This document shows positions 46,040 through 57,900 of a stretch of DNA of 64,000 nt, piece by piece (position 1 is the first letter of the stretch; every line of letters starts with the position of its first letter). The stretch is from positions 3,935,561 through 3,999,560 of the forward strand of contig HG738139.1 in assembly GCA_000499405.2 (NCBI GenBank). Direction: 5' to 3'. This DNA comes from Onchocerca volvulus (taxonomy: Eukaryota; Nematoda; Chromadorea; Rhabditida; Onchocercidae). Made by a program: the position numbers and the translations under genes. Below the pieces are notes generated by a model, which was not told where the DNA came from, did no database searches, and saw only the letters and a program-made list of their open reading frames with translations.

Positions 46040-47028
46040 TTGACAAAATACTGCAACGAATAAAGCATTAGTTCTAGTTTTCCTCTGATTAATTATTAAT
46101 TAGGGATAATTATAATAAAATTAAATTACAAATGGAAGCTGAGATAAAGATAAATTTAGAAAACTAAAGTGAATTAAACATGAAGATAAAATTAGAGTAG
46201 GAAGACTAGGTAGATGAAAACTGAATAAATTGAAGTTGTAAAACTAAACTGAAATCAAAATAAAGGCAAAGCAAAAATTAGAATAAGTTTGGTAATAAAG
46301 TAGTAGGACGGAAATGAGCCTAACCTTGGAATTGAGATAGCAATTTTCATATCATGGCTTAGGTGGCCGTCTGTTAAATATTGAACCGACCTAGTTATCT
46401 TAGGTTTGCTGTGAATTGCTCCGGTTGTTTCAGCGGCGGTGATTGTCGCGTAAATTTGTCAAGGAGGGTGATTGTCTTAAGCGGATGCAGTTAGGGTAAT
46501 TTTAAATTTTTTGTCTTTTAAATTTACTACCTAGTCGACCCGGATTAGATTAGTTTTCGCTTTATTTTCGCCGATTCATCTTTGCTTTCATAATATTCCC
46601 AAAAAATAATGAGCGACCCTTTATTAAGTTCCAAATATAGCGATTCTTAGTGGATTCATCGCTTGATGATACATCCAATAAATGGATCAATCATTCATTC
46701 CTTCATTATATTGCACTTTCTTGTTATTGAACGATTTGAATGACAGGATGAGATTTGAAGCGTGTGGTTATACAGCGTACTTACGATTAGCTACCATTAT
46801 AGCGTATAATTATACTTTTCGATTAATCGTACGATTGCATGATTATACTATGATTATACGTGCGATTATTTAGCGTACGACTATTTAGCGTACGATTATA
46901 CAGCTTACGATTATACGATTATATGTACGATTAAATAATTTTAGTAAATGTTGGACGTCATTTTGCAGGTATAAGAAACTGCAAAAATCACATTAAAAGA
47001 GTATTGATACAATCAATAAGCGTCAATC
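46040..47028. other. divergent intergenic region between the 188-aa gene and rps-13
   Basis: Contains the 5' flanks of two divergently transcribed genes. It is more GC-rich around 46330-46560 than its surroundings. A TTTTGCAG at 46962-46969, 60 bases before the rps-13 ATG, looks like a splice or trans-splice acceptor. A GATTATA-type tandem repeat lies at 46786-46935. Confidence 0.55.
46786..46935. repeat. degenerate ~16-bp tandem repeat upstream of rps-13
   Basis: Units such as TTATTTAGCGTACGAC, TATTTAGCGTACGATT and ATACAGCTTACGATT repeat with variation from about 46786 to 46935. CGTACGA recurs several times and is itself palindromic at CGTACG. It ends about 95 bp before the rps-13 start codon. 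Confidence 0.75.
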
Positions 47029-48285
47029 ATGGGTCGTATGCACAATCCAGGCAAAGGTATTTCGCAATCGGCATTGCCTTATCGTCGATCTGTACCAACT
47101 TGGCTTAAGCTTTCAAGTGAAGAAGTTCAGGAGCATATCACTCGTCTGGCTAAAAAGGTTATTTTATTTGTTCATTTAGTCATTTATCTTCTTGCTTTCT
47201 CATTCATTTATTTACTTGATATGTGAAGACTGAATGAGGAGATGTAGTTACTCTTTCCGTCATTGGTTTTCTACAGATTAATATATTTTAAAGTTTTATG
47301 CGTGGTTTTACAAAAATGCATTAATTTTTTTGGCAGTAATTTAATTCAAATGATAAATGATGTACAGTTTCGTTGAGGTCAAGGAATGTAAGCATCCAAG
47401 CGCAAGTGTTCATACTCTCCTTAAATAATACAGTGTTATCCAATGATATTATTTTATCTTACAGGGTTTGCGTCCCTCACAAATTGGCGTAATACTTCGT
47501 GATTCACATGGCGTTGCCCAGGTCCGACGTGTTACCGGCAACAAAATTGTACGCATCCTGAAAGCTAAAGTAAGGAATTTTTGTTTCAGCATTTTCAATC
47601 ATTCCAGTCATATTGGTAGTTTTTCGATTGTTTTATTAACGTTCCAGAATAATCGGCTATGCGTTTTAATTTTTGACTCTCTTTGTTGCGATATGGGGGA
47701 CGATCGTTCTCTTGTAATCATCAAATCAGATCATTCAACAATTAATCAATAATTTGATAGTTCAGCAGTTAACATCAAAAATCGCTCATTTCTTTTGATC
47801 ATCTGTTATTTTCAGGGTATGGCGCCTGAAATCCCAGAAGATTTGTACCATCTGATTAAGAAAGCAGTTAACATTCGCAAGCACTTAGAGCGAAATCGCA
47901 AGGTTCGTCAAATTGGTTTTCTTCAATTTATAATAAAGAATGAATTCTTTCGATCTACAAAGCTTATTCACACGCTGATATCGATATTTCCAAGAAGGTT
48001 TTCAAAAAACTGGACAAATGTTTTTAGTAAAATATCTTCTCATCATTTAACTAAGGACTCATTTTCGATTAGAAACGAGCATTACAAGTTTTGACCCTTT
48101 TTTTTTTTTTTGAATGGTCAATAGAATTTTAGCCAACGTCAATTTTGCAGGATAAAGACTCAAAGTATAGGCTAATCCTGGTCGAATCACGTATCCATCG
48201 TTTGGCTCGATATTACAAAACGAAACGCCAACTGCCAGCCACATGGAAGTACGAATCGTCAACAGCATCAGCACTTGTTTCATAA
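47029..48285 (+). CDS. rps-13: 40S ribosomal protein S13 (uS15)
   Basis: Cytosolic small-subunit ribosomal protein of the uS15 family that binds 18S rRNA. Four exons (47029-47157, 47465-47569, 47816-47902, 48151-48285) join in phase 0 at every junction to 151 aa, the standard eukaryotic length. It begins [20 protein letters not shown], continues [16 protein letters not shown], then [40 protein letters not shown] and [16 protein letters not shown], and ends ASALVS. A TTTTGCAG acceptor about 60 bases upstream may receive a spliced leader. An AATAAA lies 61 bases after the stop. Confidence 0.98.
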
Positions 48286-48345
48286 AATGAATATTTTCCG
48301 TTTTACTGTTGCTTCATTTTTCCGTGAAAAGAAATTTTGTTATGA

Positions 48346-48351
48346 AATAAA
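48346..48351 (+). terminator. AATAAA polyadenylation signal of rps-13
   Basis: Canonical hexamer 61 bases downstream of the rps-13 stop codon, at the usual distance for a short nematode 3' UTR. Confidence 0.7.
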
Positions 48352-48832
48352 TAGATATTTGTTTATTGGTTATGCATAGTAGATGCTTTGGTACAAAACA
48401 AAAAATCGACAGTTGACATGTGAGATGATAATCTCAATAACTGTTGACTGTTGATGTGGGAGTTTGCAATGAACGTCCGTTTAAAGTCACTGTATCTACA
48501 TATATACGTAACACAGTAGATCTCGTGATACTTTCTATATTACGTGCTGATAGCTGTGAAAGAAATTAATTTCTTGGAACTTTTGTTTATTTCATAGAAA
48601 AATCTGAAAATTTTTATGAAAAATAAGCATAAATTAAAATTTGTTGGTGTGAGAAACGTTAAACGTGTCTTGGAATACCTTACTACATTGGAATATACAA
48701 AACATATCAGTTATTCTAATGTTATGCATCGATTTCATTTTTCCTATTTTATCAAAAAGTTTGACAGTAACTTAAATCTGCATATTAATTCTTCGACAAG
48801 TATTCACAACTTAACAATGCTACCGATTACTG

Positions 48833-48847
48833 CGTTGCCCAGCAACG
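48833..48847. promoter_or_regulatory. X-box-like RFX/DAF-19 site upstream of dyf-2
   Basis: CGTTGCCCAGCAACG is a perfect inverted repeat (6-base arms, 3-base centre) made of GTTGC half-sites. RFX factors, DAF-19 in nematodes, bind paired GTTGCC half-sites and switch on ciliary genes such as intraflagellar transport components. The site ends 63 bases before the predicted dyf-2 ATG, within the usual range for nematode X-boxes. The spacing is one base shorter than the classic 14-mer GTTGCCATGGCAAC, so binding is an inference. Confidence 0.6.
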
Positions 48848-48910
48848 AAAAATGCTCTTGCTTTACATTGGCTAATTTTGTTCTTTTGTTGAACATAATT
48901 GTATTCAGAG

Positions 48911-51900
48911 ATGAAAGTAAGTTTTTTCTATTTTTGATCAAGTTCGATCGCAAAATATGATGTAAAAAAAAAAAAAAAAGGTATGGAAAGGTCAAGTCAG
49001 TCGCATCTAAAAAGTCACATTAATTAGAAAATAAATTGAAAGATGATAGAAATAATCTCTTAATTGGGAAATCAATTTCTAATATAGCAATCTTCATCAG
49101 ATACTTGCAGTTAATATGGAGTTTAACAGAAAAAGAACTCGGAGAAGGTGAGCCAATTTTTGAATGGCGTCCAAAAGGGAACTATCTTGCCGTGGCTGGG
49201 TTTGTTTTAATTTACTTTTTGAGTTTTTTAAATACCTATTCTCTCACGAAAAATATCTTGTCAGAGCCTATTTTAAAGTAAAATCTCATCGTTTGTTATA
49301 GATAGAATATTAAAAAATTAATGATAAAACTGAATAAATGATATGATTATAGCAAGATTTGTTTTATGTCATGTTTACATTGTATTTATTTTGCATTTTT
49401 TTTTTCTTCAATTTAAATTAAATCGATTTCACATGTGCAATAAGTAATTCACTAAGAAAATAATTGGGTTATTATAATGATGATTCGAAATGCCAAGTGT
49501 ATAAATTTTTTTCAGCTGGAATAATTTGGTGAAACTATATGATAGAAGCGGCAACATAATTGATGAATTGATTCTACCTGGGTAACATTTCTTTTTTTTT
49601 TTGGATGCAGTCATCTATTGATTTTATTTCTTGATTTCATTATTCGTAATACTATTCTTATTTATCGTAATAATTAACACTTTATTTCATTTTCCATTAT
49701 ACTATAATACTTACATGCTTGAGCTTTTGAATGTTCTTTTTTCAGTTTTGTAAATGTTATTTTTTTAATATATTTATAAAAATAGATCCGTAAGTGTAAA
49801 ATTATTTCATGCGAAAAAAATTGACATTATGAATGAATCTATTCTTTCTTTTTTTGACAGATAATTTTTTCTTCTTTTTCGTATAGACGGGCAAAAGCAT
49901 TATCATGGGATCGAGATGGTGATGTGTTAGCTATAATAAATGACAAGAATACTGCAATAACATTATGGGAATTTGCATCGAAAACAGTCAATAAACTGGA
50001 ATGTGGCATAAGTGGAAGGTAAATATTTTAAGTAAAAATTTCTTTGTGATAAAGAAAATTTTTTACGCTTTTTAGAATTAATGCTTAGATGATATAATAG
50101 TTAAATTTAGTTAGCTCACATTTTTTTGATTTAAACATGTTCCAAATTTTTAAGGGAGATACCGACATTCATATTGTGGTCTCATATTTCGCCAGTTTTG
50201 GCTGTTGGATATAATACAGGAAATTTTTTGTTTTATAATCAGCGAACCTCACGGTTAGTTAATTTCCTTTTTTTTCTATATCTAACTATTAAGAATTCTG
50301 TCGTTTCTTATTTTAATAAATTTTTTTTTTATCTTTCGAATTTATTCATGTTAAGCATGCATAAGATAAACTATCAAGCGTTGTTGGAGAAGATCTGATC
50401 AAAATTTCTCCGAAAAACATGCTGTGATGAACTATAGTTCTATATTTTGTTACTGTTTTAAGCAGTTACAATCTCCTATCTAAAAAATTATTGTCGATTT
50501 TAGTTTAATGGAATAATTTGATAAATACTATCTCGAATCTTTTTCAATTATACACATAGAATTATACAATCATATCGTATTTAGGAATCATACTGCTTTG
50601 AAGGAAGGAATTCTAAAATCATGAAAAAAAAATACGAGGAATAACTTACTGATGAATTAAAAGGCATATTACTTTTTACAGCAAGACTTCAGCAATTGGG
50701 AAACATCAAAATTTCATAACATGTGGAGCATTTTCAAATAACGAATTGCTTGCATTAGGTTCAAGCGATGCAACAATCACTGTTAATAACATTGAGGGTG
50801 ATATGTTGCATTCGTTCTTGTGTAGCATGGAACCATCAATGATTAAATTCAATGATCAAAAGCAACAAAATGACAAAAACGCCAAATCTGATATAATGGT
50901 TAGTTAATTTTTTAAGAAATAATTTAGTAGGATCATTATAATATATCTTCCCAATTATTACTCATTAGTTTTCTCCAGATATTTCAATTTAGTACTTTCG
51001 ATGTTACTAAAACCTGATCACACAATAAATATCTGTTGGCTTTTGTTAACTTCAGTTTTATTCTATCATTTATCTTAAATAATTGAAGAAAAATAATTAT
51101 TAAGATTATTTCATATATTTATTTATTTATAGGAAAGAGAAGTTTATTGAAAACTTCGTATTGTTCTCTTTTTCCTTTTTTTCTTTTTTTTTCGAAAAAT
51201 AAATCTTCTGAAAAAGCTTAGGGATTTGTAACATTTCATTTGGATTAAAAATTTTTGACTTTCTCTAGTCTTAAATGATTGAAAAGCAGCTACCATTACA
51301 CTTATTTCAGTTAAGTGCTATTTTGGGTCAAAATATTATAATGTTAGTAAATTTAAATGGTGCTACAGATCCCATGAATCTTCAATGTCAACTTCATTAC
51401 GGTGAAATCGTAGCATATTGCTGGTTAGTTGTTATTTTTGCAAATATGATTTTTGCTTATCTTACTTATTGACAAATTTTTGTGGAGGAAAGTCTACCGA
51501 GAAAATTTTTGCATAACTTAATTTGTCAGGAAAGTTTGTACGCATTTTAATTCAGTGAAAAGTTTCATCTGAAGAAATGTTATAAATAGACTAATAGCGA
51601 TCATAACGACAACATTATTGTCGAAGTATTTGTGCTCTATATAAAAAGAATTTTCAGGTATCGCATTAATTTCTTATTATTAGCTTTCAACAAAGGTTTT
51701 TTTGTTTGCATTTCAACAATACCCTCAGATATGGGTCAGGTTTGTTAACTTTATTCTGATGCTATTGTCATTTCAATCTTTCTCTTTTTCTTTTTTTCAA
51801 AATTAAACTTTTTCAATCGATTGTAAATAATTATTTACAAATTATTTGTATTTCTTATCATATCCATTATTTATATCTTTTTTCATAAATAATTATTTAT

Positions 51901-54900
51901 GAATTGATGTAAATCCCTTAAATAATTTTCCCAAAACTTGTATTTGAAATAGCCTATTTTAGGAAATATATTCAGTACAAGATTTCAAAGCATATTTGTC
52001 TTCTCTATGCATCAGTGAAGCAAACTCTAAAATTTTGTTAACTGGTGATAATCAGTAAATATTTCCTGTTTTTGAATCTCAATTATTTAAATTTCCCAAT
52101 AAGTGTTTTTATTATCATAGAGTTATTTTTCCTTGTTTATAAATAATGTATCAGATAACGACGAATTATATTGAATTAAAAGTATGCTAATTTAAAGACA
52201 TTTTTCACCAAAATTTTACAATTTGAAAAAAAAAAAATTCCATTCAGTGCTTTCTAGGATACGGGTACGTGAACTGAATCAATTTGATGAAATTGTTGAA
52301 ATTTTCGAAGTGGACATTAAGAATAATGGTTTGTTAATTGTTATAAATTCAGTGTTACCGAACTCTCTGAACTTTTCACAGTACTATGAACATTCTCAAC
52401 AAATCCAAATTAGGCCCTACATTGAGTAGGAGAATCAAATAACATTATTGAATGATGGATATTTAGCCTTTTTTCTATTCAATGTAGGGCCCAATAACTT
52501 CATATAGCGAAAAAAACATACCGAATGATGAAGACCAAGTAAAGTGATGCTTCTTACTGATAACCATTATTATGCAGAAATTAAATAAATTTTGATGGCC
52601 TGATAAGGCCATTCCAGGAAACTAAAACTTCGTCCGAATGCAAGAAATGGATCTTCACGTACCTGAGTTATTGGATTTTTGATGATGACAAAAAAAGGAA
52701 ACATATAAATAACCAATGTTTTAACTAGTTGAAAAGATCATCATTGAGTTAACTTAGCATAGCAAAATTATTCATTTATTTTCTTTTCCATGTTATTTAT
52801 TTTCGAAATGGAGATCGTTATCCTGAAATGAGCGGAATTTCATTGAATTCTGGAAGTGATGAATTCATCTTGAGTGTGTGACATTAATTAATAGTTTAAC
52901 AAGTTTCAAAACTTTTAATTATTTTTTACAGACTTACATAGTGCTTCAACAAATTATGATGGACAATTAGTTGCTGTTAATACTCACTCTGGTGCACTGT
53001 ATTTGTTTCTAACAAAAATGCCTATGCTTGGAGCCGCTTACTTAAATACTGTTGCTATTTTGTCATCATTGAATGAGATAACTCTCTTCAAAGAAGAAGA
53101 AATGGTGGGTAGATTTCTTTAGATAAGTAATTCAATAAGTAATTTCAGGTTCAAATTTAAGTATTAAAATTTCAAGAAGAATTTTAAAACATTTTTTTAT
53201 TTTAGAATCCATTAACAACTGTGAAAATTGAATTGGAACCAACAGGGATGGCATTGGGTCCAAAACATATTGCGATTTCATTGAATAATCGTGCATGGCT
53301 GTATGAAATTGAAGACAAGAAGGGTAAATAATGCGAAATTCTTACTTATTGCAGAGTTTTTGTTCATATTTTTTACTTAAAGATTTCATTTTATAAAATT
53401 ACTCGATTAGTAGAATTGTTATGATTTAATAATTTTACTCTTAATTCCAGATTTGCAATTCAGTTTCAAATTGAAATTCACTTTGTTTCATTCTTATTTG
53501 AGTCTGATTTTTATAATTTGATTTAAGATAATATAAGTTGAAACATATTTACTCATCTTTCATAATTTATTGAAACAATGCAGGAGTTCGGCAGGTCCAT
53601 GAAATTGAATATTTGTCAACAATTAATGCCATGTGTTTGAATGAGAAATATGCAATTGCTAAATTGGATGGTCGAGCACAACTGCAGGAAGTATCAATAA
53701 AAAATCAGTTGGCAACAGATTTTACTCATTTTTCAATCTAGTTTCAAAAATTTAACTTTGTAAAGAAATTATTTATTAATATTACCTAAATATATTAAAC
53801 ACTCTTACAGCTGCATGGTGAAAACGGTAAATACAGTATGAAAGGAAATGGTTTTATCATCCCGGATCCGGAACATGCTAATTCAGAGCTTCAGGATATT
53901 GCACTCACTGATGATTTTCTCATTTATTGCACGAATGTATGGATTTTATTTTGCTTTTTATGCTGAAAATGAATTTGTGTGCTGAGACATCTTCTTTTTG
54001 AAAAAAATTTCATTTGAAGTTTATGTCCCATCAGAAAATGAAGTTTATTCAATTTTTTGAAGTTATAATTGATTTCGGAATTTCATTGTCAAAATGAATG
54101 ATTTCTTCTCACTGTTTTTTGCAGGATGGACATCTCTATTACTATTCAGTAGAAGCTGAAGCATATGTGAACGAATATAAACATATGGCAGCGATCACAT
54201 CATTATACCCAGAACCAAAAGGAATTATGCTTTGCTTTTTTGATGAACGTTTAAATGCTTACATCTATAGTCCCAATAACGATGAGCTTAGCAAAATCCC
54301 ATCAATCGATTCCACAATTCATGTAAATTTTCAAACTATAATAGAAATAATCAAATAAATACAGAAATTTTGAATTTCATTCTAGTTCAATTATCAGTAT
54401 TTCTCAAAAGTAAATTATCCCTTAAATTTTCCTTCATTATCCCCAATTTTGAATTCTTCAGTTAAATTAATTACTTAATTTAATGACATGATTTGCATCA
54501 CAAGAAACAGTAAGATGAACCGGATAAAGACAAAAGAAAATATATGGAAAAGAGGAAAAAAGATACAAATAATCATTATTACAGTTAAAGAATTGTTTAT
54601 GGGAGAATTTCTCCGTGGATCGCGATACATTTGTTGTGTGTGACTCTGATACTATTCATGTTTTTCTTGTATCCAAGCATCAAATAGAAAGTAAGTTTGC
54701 TTAATTGGTAATTAGTATCAGTTGTCATTAATCACAAACATTGATTGATTCTTAGAGTATATTTCTGTACTCAGATTGGTAAATCAATTCCCTTAGTAAT
54801 GCTTTGCAAAAAAGAAAATAATATGCAATTTGCATTAAATTTTAACTTGGATTGCATAATTATTTGATTTTGAAGCACCTATAAACAACATTAAAGGCAA

Positions 54901-57900
54901 ATCATTTTGATGCTGAAATTCTGGAACTAGTTATAATTGGCATTATGTCTGTGCAATGATAGAGATAATTACTTATTCGCTTTTCCTTTTATATCACAAG
55001 GTTTTCCGGAAATTGGAAGTTTATCCGTTTTCCATATTTATATCCATGCAAGTTAGATGTTAAAATAATTTATAATTTAGACTCTGCAGTTAATAAACTG
55101 GTTGTTGTGTGATTTTAGTGGTTTCTGAACTATCAATTTTGATTGATTTAATGAATTTCAGATGTCTCAGTGGTAAAAGTTGGGATCACAAAGGTACCAT
55201 ATGGATATATTCCCTTAATGCTTTGTAAGGGAATTGTACATTGTCAAACGCAAAATGGTCATATTAATAACATGATGTTAGAGAGTCATCGAACTGATAC
55301 GGTACTCGATGGAAAATCCCTAAATACTGTTAGTGGTAATCATTGGTAAAATATTAGTTTTTTCTTTTTTTTTCTTTTTAAATAAAATAACCAAAGAGAA
55401 AATTTGCATTTATTAGGTTTGATAAAAAATATAGTAAATTTTAGCTGGAAAAGCTATTGGATCAAGCGCTTAATCTTAGAAGGTTTGTCCATTCCTTAAT
55501 GTTGTATCCAGATTTATAAAATGAAACAACAATTTATTTATTGATATCAATACTGTTTAATGAATAGTGATTATTATTTATAAATAAATTGTAAAAGAAA
55601 CTGAAAACTAATCTTGCATCATTTAATTTTAGATGGACTTATGCGTGGCATATATGTGAACATACAAAAATTCATGAGCACTGGAATAAATTCGCAATTG
55701 CAGCCGCAAAAAATTGCGACGTAGATTTAGGTTGCGTTATTATTGTTATTTTCAGAAATTCCTTTCCTTCTTTTATCTAGAGATAGGTTTTTACAATTTC
55801 TAATAGAATGATTTCAAAAAAGTAAAAAGCAGAAATTTCTTCAGCAATGCGAGTTTTCAAACAGATCGATGCAGTGGATATTGTTTGGAGTTTGGAAGAA
55901 ATACAAGACACTGAGGAAACAATTTTGCTGAATGCATATTTGGCTCTGATATTAGGGAATTTGGATGTAGCAGAACAACTTTTTCTGCAGTCGAGTAAGC
56001 CTAGAGAGGCTTTGAATGTAAGATACAGGTTTTTGCGCATTTTGCAATTTTTGTTTTCCAGTTATAATATTTAGTTTAAAAAAAAGCATTTGAGCTGTGA
56101 AACTTGTAGACATGATTTTTATTATTTGGATGAAGATTACTGAATTCAAGTTCTACTGTTGAAGTTATAAAACTAGAACATTTGCATTTAATTGGCAATG
56201 TTTCTTTTTTCAGATGCGTCGCGATCTACTACATTGGGATAAAGCACTAGATTTGGCAGCGCGTTTGGCTCCCGAAGAAATACCCATGATTTCAAAAGAA
56301 TATGCACAGCAATTAGAATTCATGTAAGTTTTATGCTTTGAACGTCGCATCATTGTCTATTCTACATTTGATATGACAAAAAAAATTGAAGTACATGGGC
56401 TGTAAATAGATGTTTCAATTTTTAGGTCACAAATGTTTTTGAATATAAAGATTTTTCCTCATTTTCCAGGGGAAATTATAGCCAAGCACTGACGCAATAC
56501 GAAAACGGTTTGATTGAAAATCCGGACGGAAATGATGAACAGGTTTCTTTTGCGCATGCTATGTTTCTGCTACTTTTATCATTCTCTGTTATGAAAATCT
56601 AAATAATTGCTTGGTTTTTATTCCATCTTTTATTCTCTTTTGATGCATTTTGAGCCTTTGGTTTTAAATATAAATTGAAGCTTTTGGAACATAATGGAAT
56701 TTGTAACTCCGGTATTGCTCGAATGTGTGTTCGTTTAGGAGATATCCGAAAGTAAGTACTACTTAAACCGATTTTTTGTCTTTTCTGATTATTATCCATG
56801 TTTATTCTTCTGTATATTCTGTTTCATCCATTTGCATAACTAAGAAATGCAAATGTATTTGATTTTAGTTTGGTTCAAGATACACACATTAATATATATT
56901 AATTCATTTATTCAAAATAATTAAATTTGTTTTTATAGAGGAATTGAAATTGCTGCAAGTTTAGAAGGACGAGCTGTCAAGCGCGATTGTGCGATAATGC
57001 TGGAACAGTTGAAAGTTTGTTTGTAATGATCGTTTTGCAGGATGAAAATGCCAGAAAGAAGAAAAGAATTTCATTTTTGTATTGCCAAAAAAATTTAAAA
57101 ATGGTGATTTTAATTTTGCAGCAATACACTGATGCAGCTTATTTATATGAACTTGGACATTTTTATGATCGAGCTGCTGTAGTTTCGCTGAAAGCAAAAA
57201 ATTGGTAATTCTGTTGTAATTTAATTTTTATCTCTTTCCTATTTTGTTTTGTTCGAAACTTATTTTAAATTTCTCTCCGTTTATCTATTTTTATATTAAA
57301 ATTAAAGATTTTTTTGAAAATCTATCATCTCCATAATTTCTTATAGGACTAAAGTGGGGAGTCTTTTACCCAAGGTTCATTCGCCAAAAATTCATTCAGC
57401 ATATGGCAGAGTTATGGAAGGAGAGGAAAAATACAAGCAGGCTGCGATAGTAATGTTTCAACATTTTCCTATTTTGCAAAAATTTCTTTTAAAATTCCGT
57501 TTAAATTATGAAAAGATCTGCATAAAAATTATATTTGGTTACATTGATATTTAACGTCATATCAGTTAAATAAATTTCAGGCGTATAAAAATGCAAGAGA
57601 TTATGATAACTTAGTAAGACTTCTGTTAGAGCATTTAAATAAGCCTGAAGAAGCAGTCTCTATTGTACGGGAAAGCAGAAGCGTTGAAGGAGCAAAACTT
57701 GTAGCAAAGTGAATTCCTTTTATATTTTTCTTTTTTTTTTTTTTTCCATTCAGGCTTTAAGATTGTTTGATACAAATGCAAATTTCATGATAACCATGTT
57801 CATTGAATATTTCCGCAATTACAGTTTCTATATTGCTCTAGTAGTTTCCGATTTATTCTTTTTCAGATTTTTTATTAAACGTGGAGACCACGATTCAGCT

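Larger units (their letters stand above)
48286..48910 (+). promoter_or_regulatory. rps-13 3' flank and dyf-2 5' flank
   Basis: Contains the rps-13 3' UTR and the upstream region of dyf-2. A 115-codon open frame at 48616-48960 overlaps the dyf-2 start and has no recognisable content; I do not call it a gene. The X-box-like motif at 48833-48847 is the main feature. Confidence 0.5.

Noticed and set aside
46682..46873. 63-codon plus frame before rps-13
   Set aside because: Runs into the CGTACGA tandem repeat, no domain, and lies in the promoter region of rps-13.
48616..48960. 115-codon frame upstream of and overlapping the dyf-2 start
   Set aside because: No recognisable content, covers the X-box-like site and the first dyf-2 exon in another frame; likely chance.
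55302..55335. Extension of dyf-2 exon 17 to the GTGGTAATC donor
   Set aside because: Would leave phase 1 and misread exon 18; the earlier ACG|GTACTC donor gives phase 0 and the expected LEKLLDQAL sequence.
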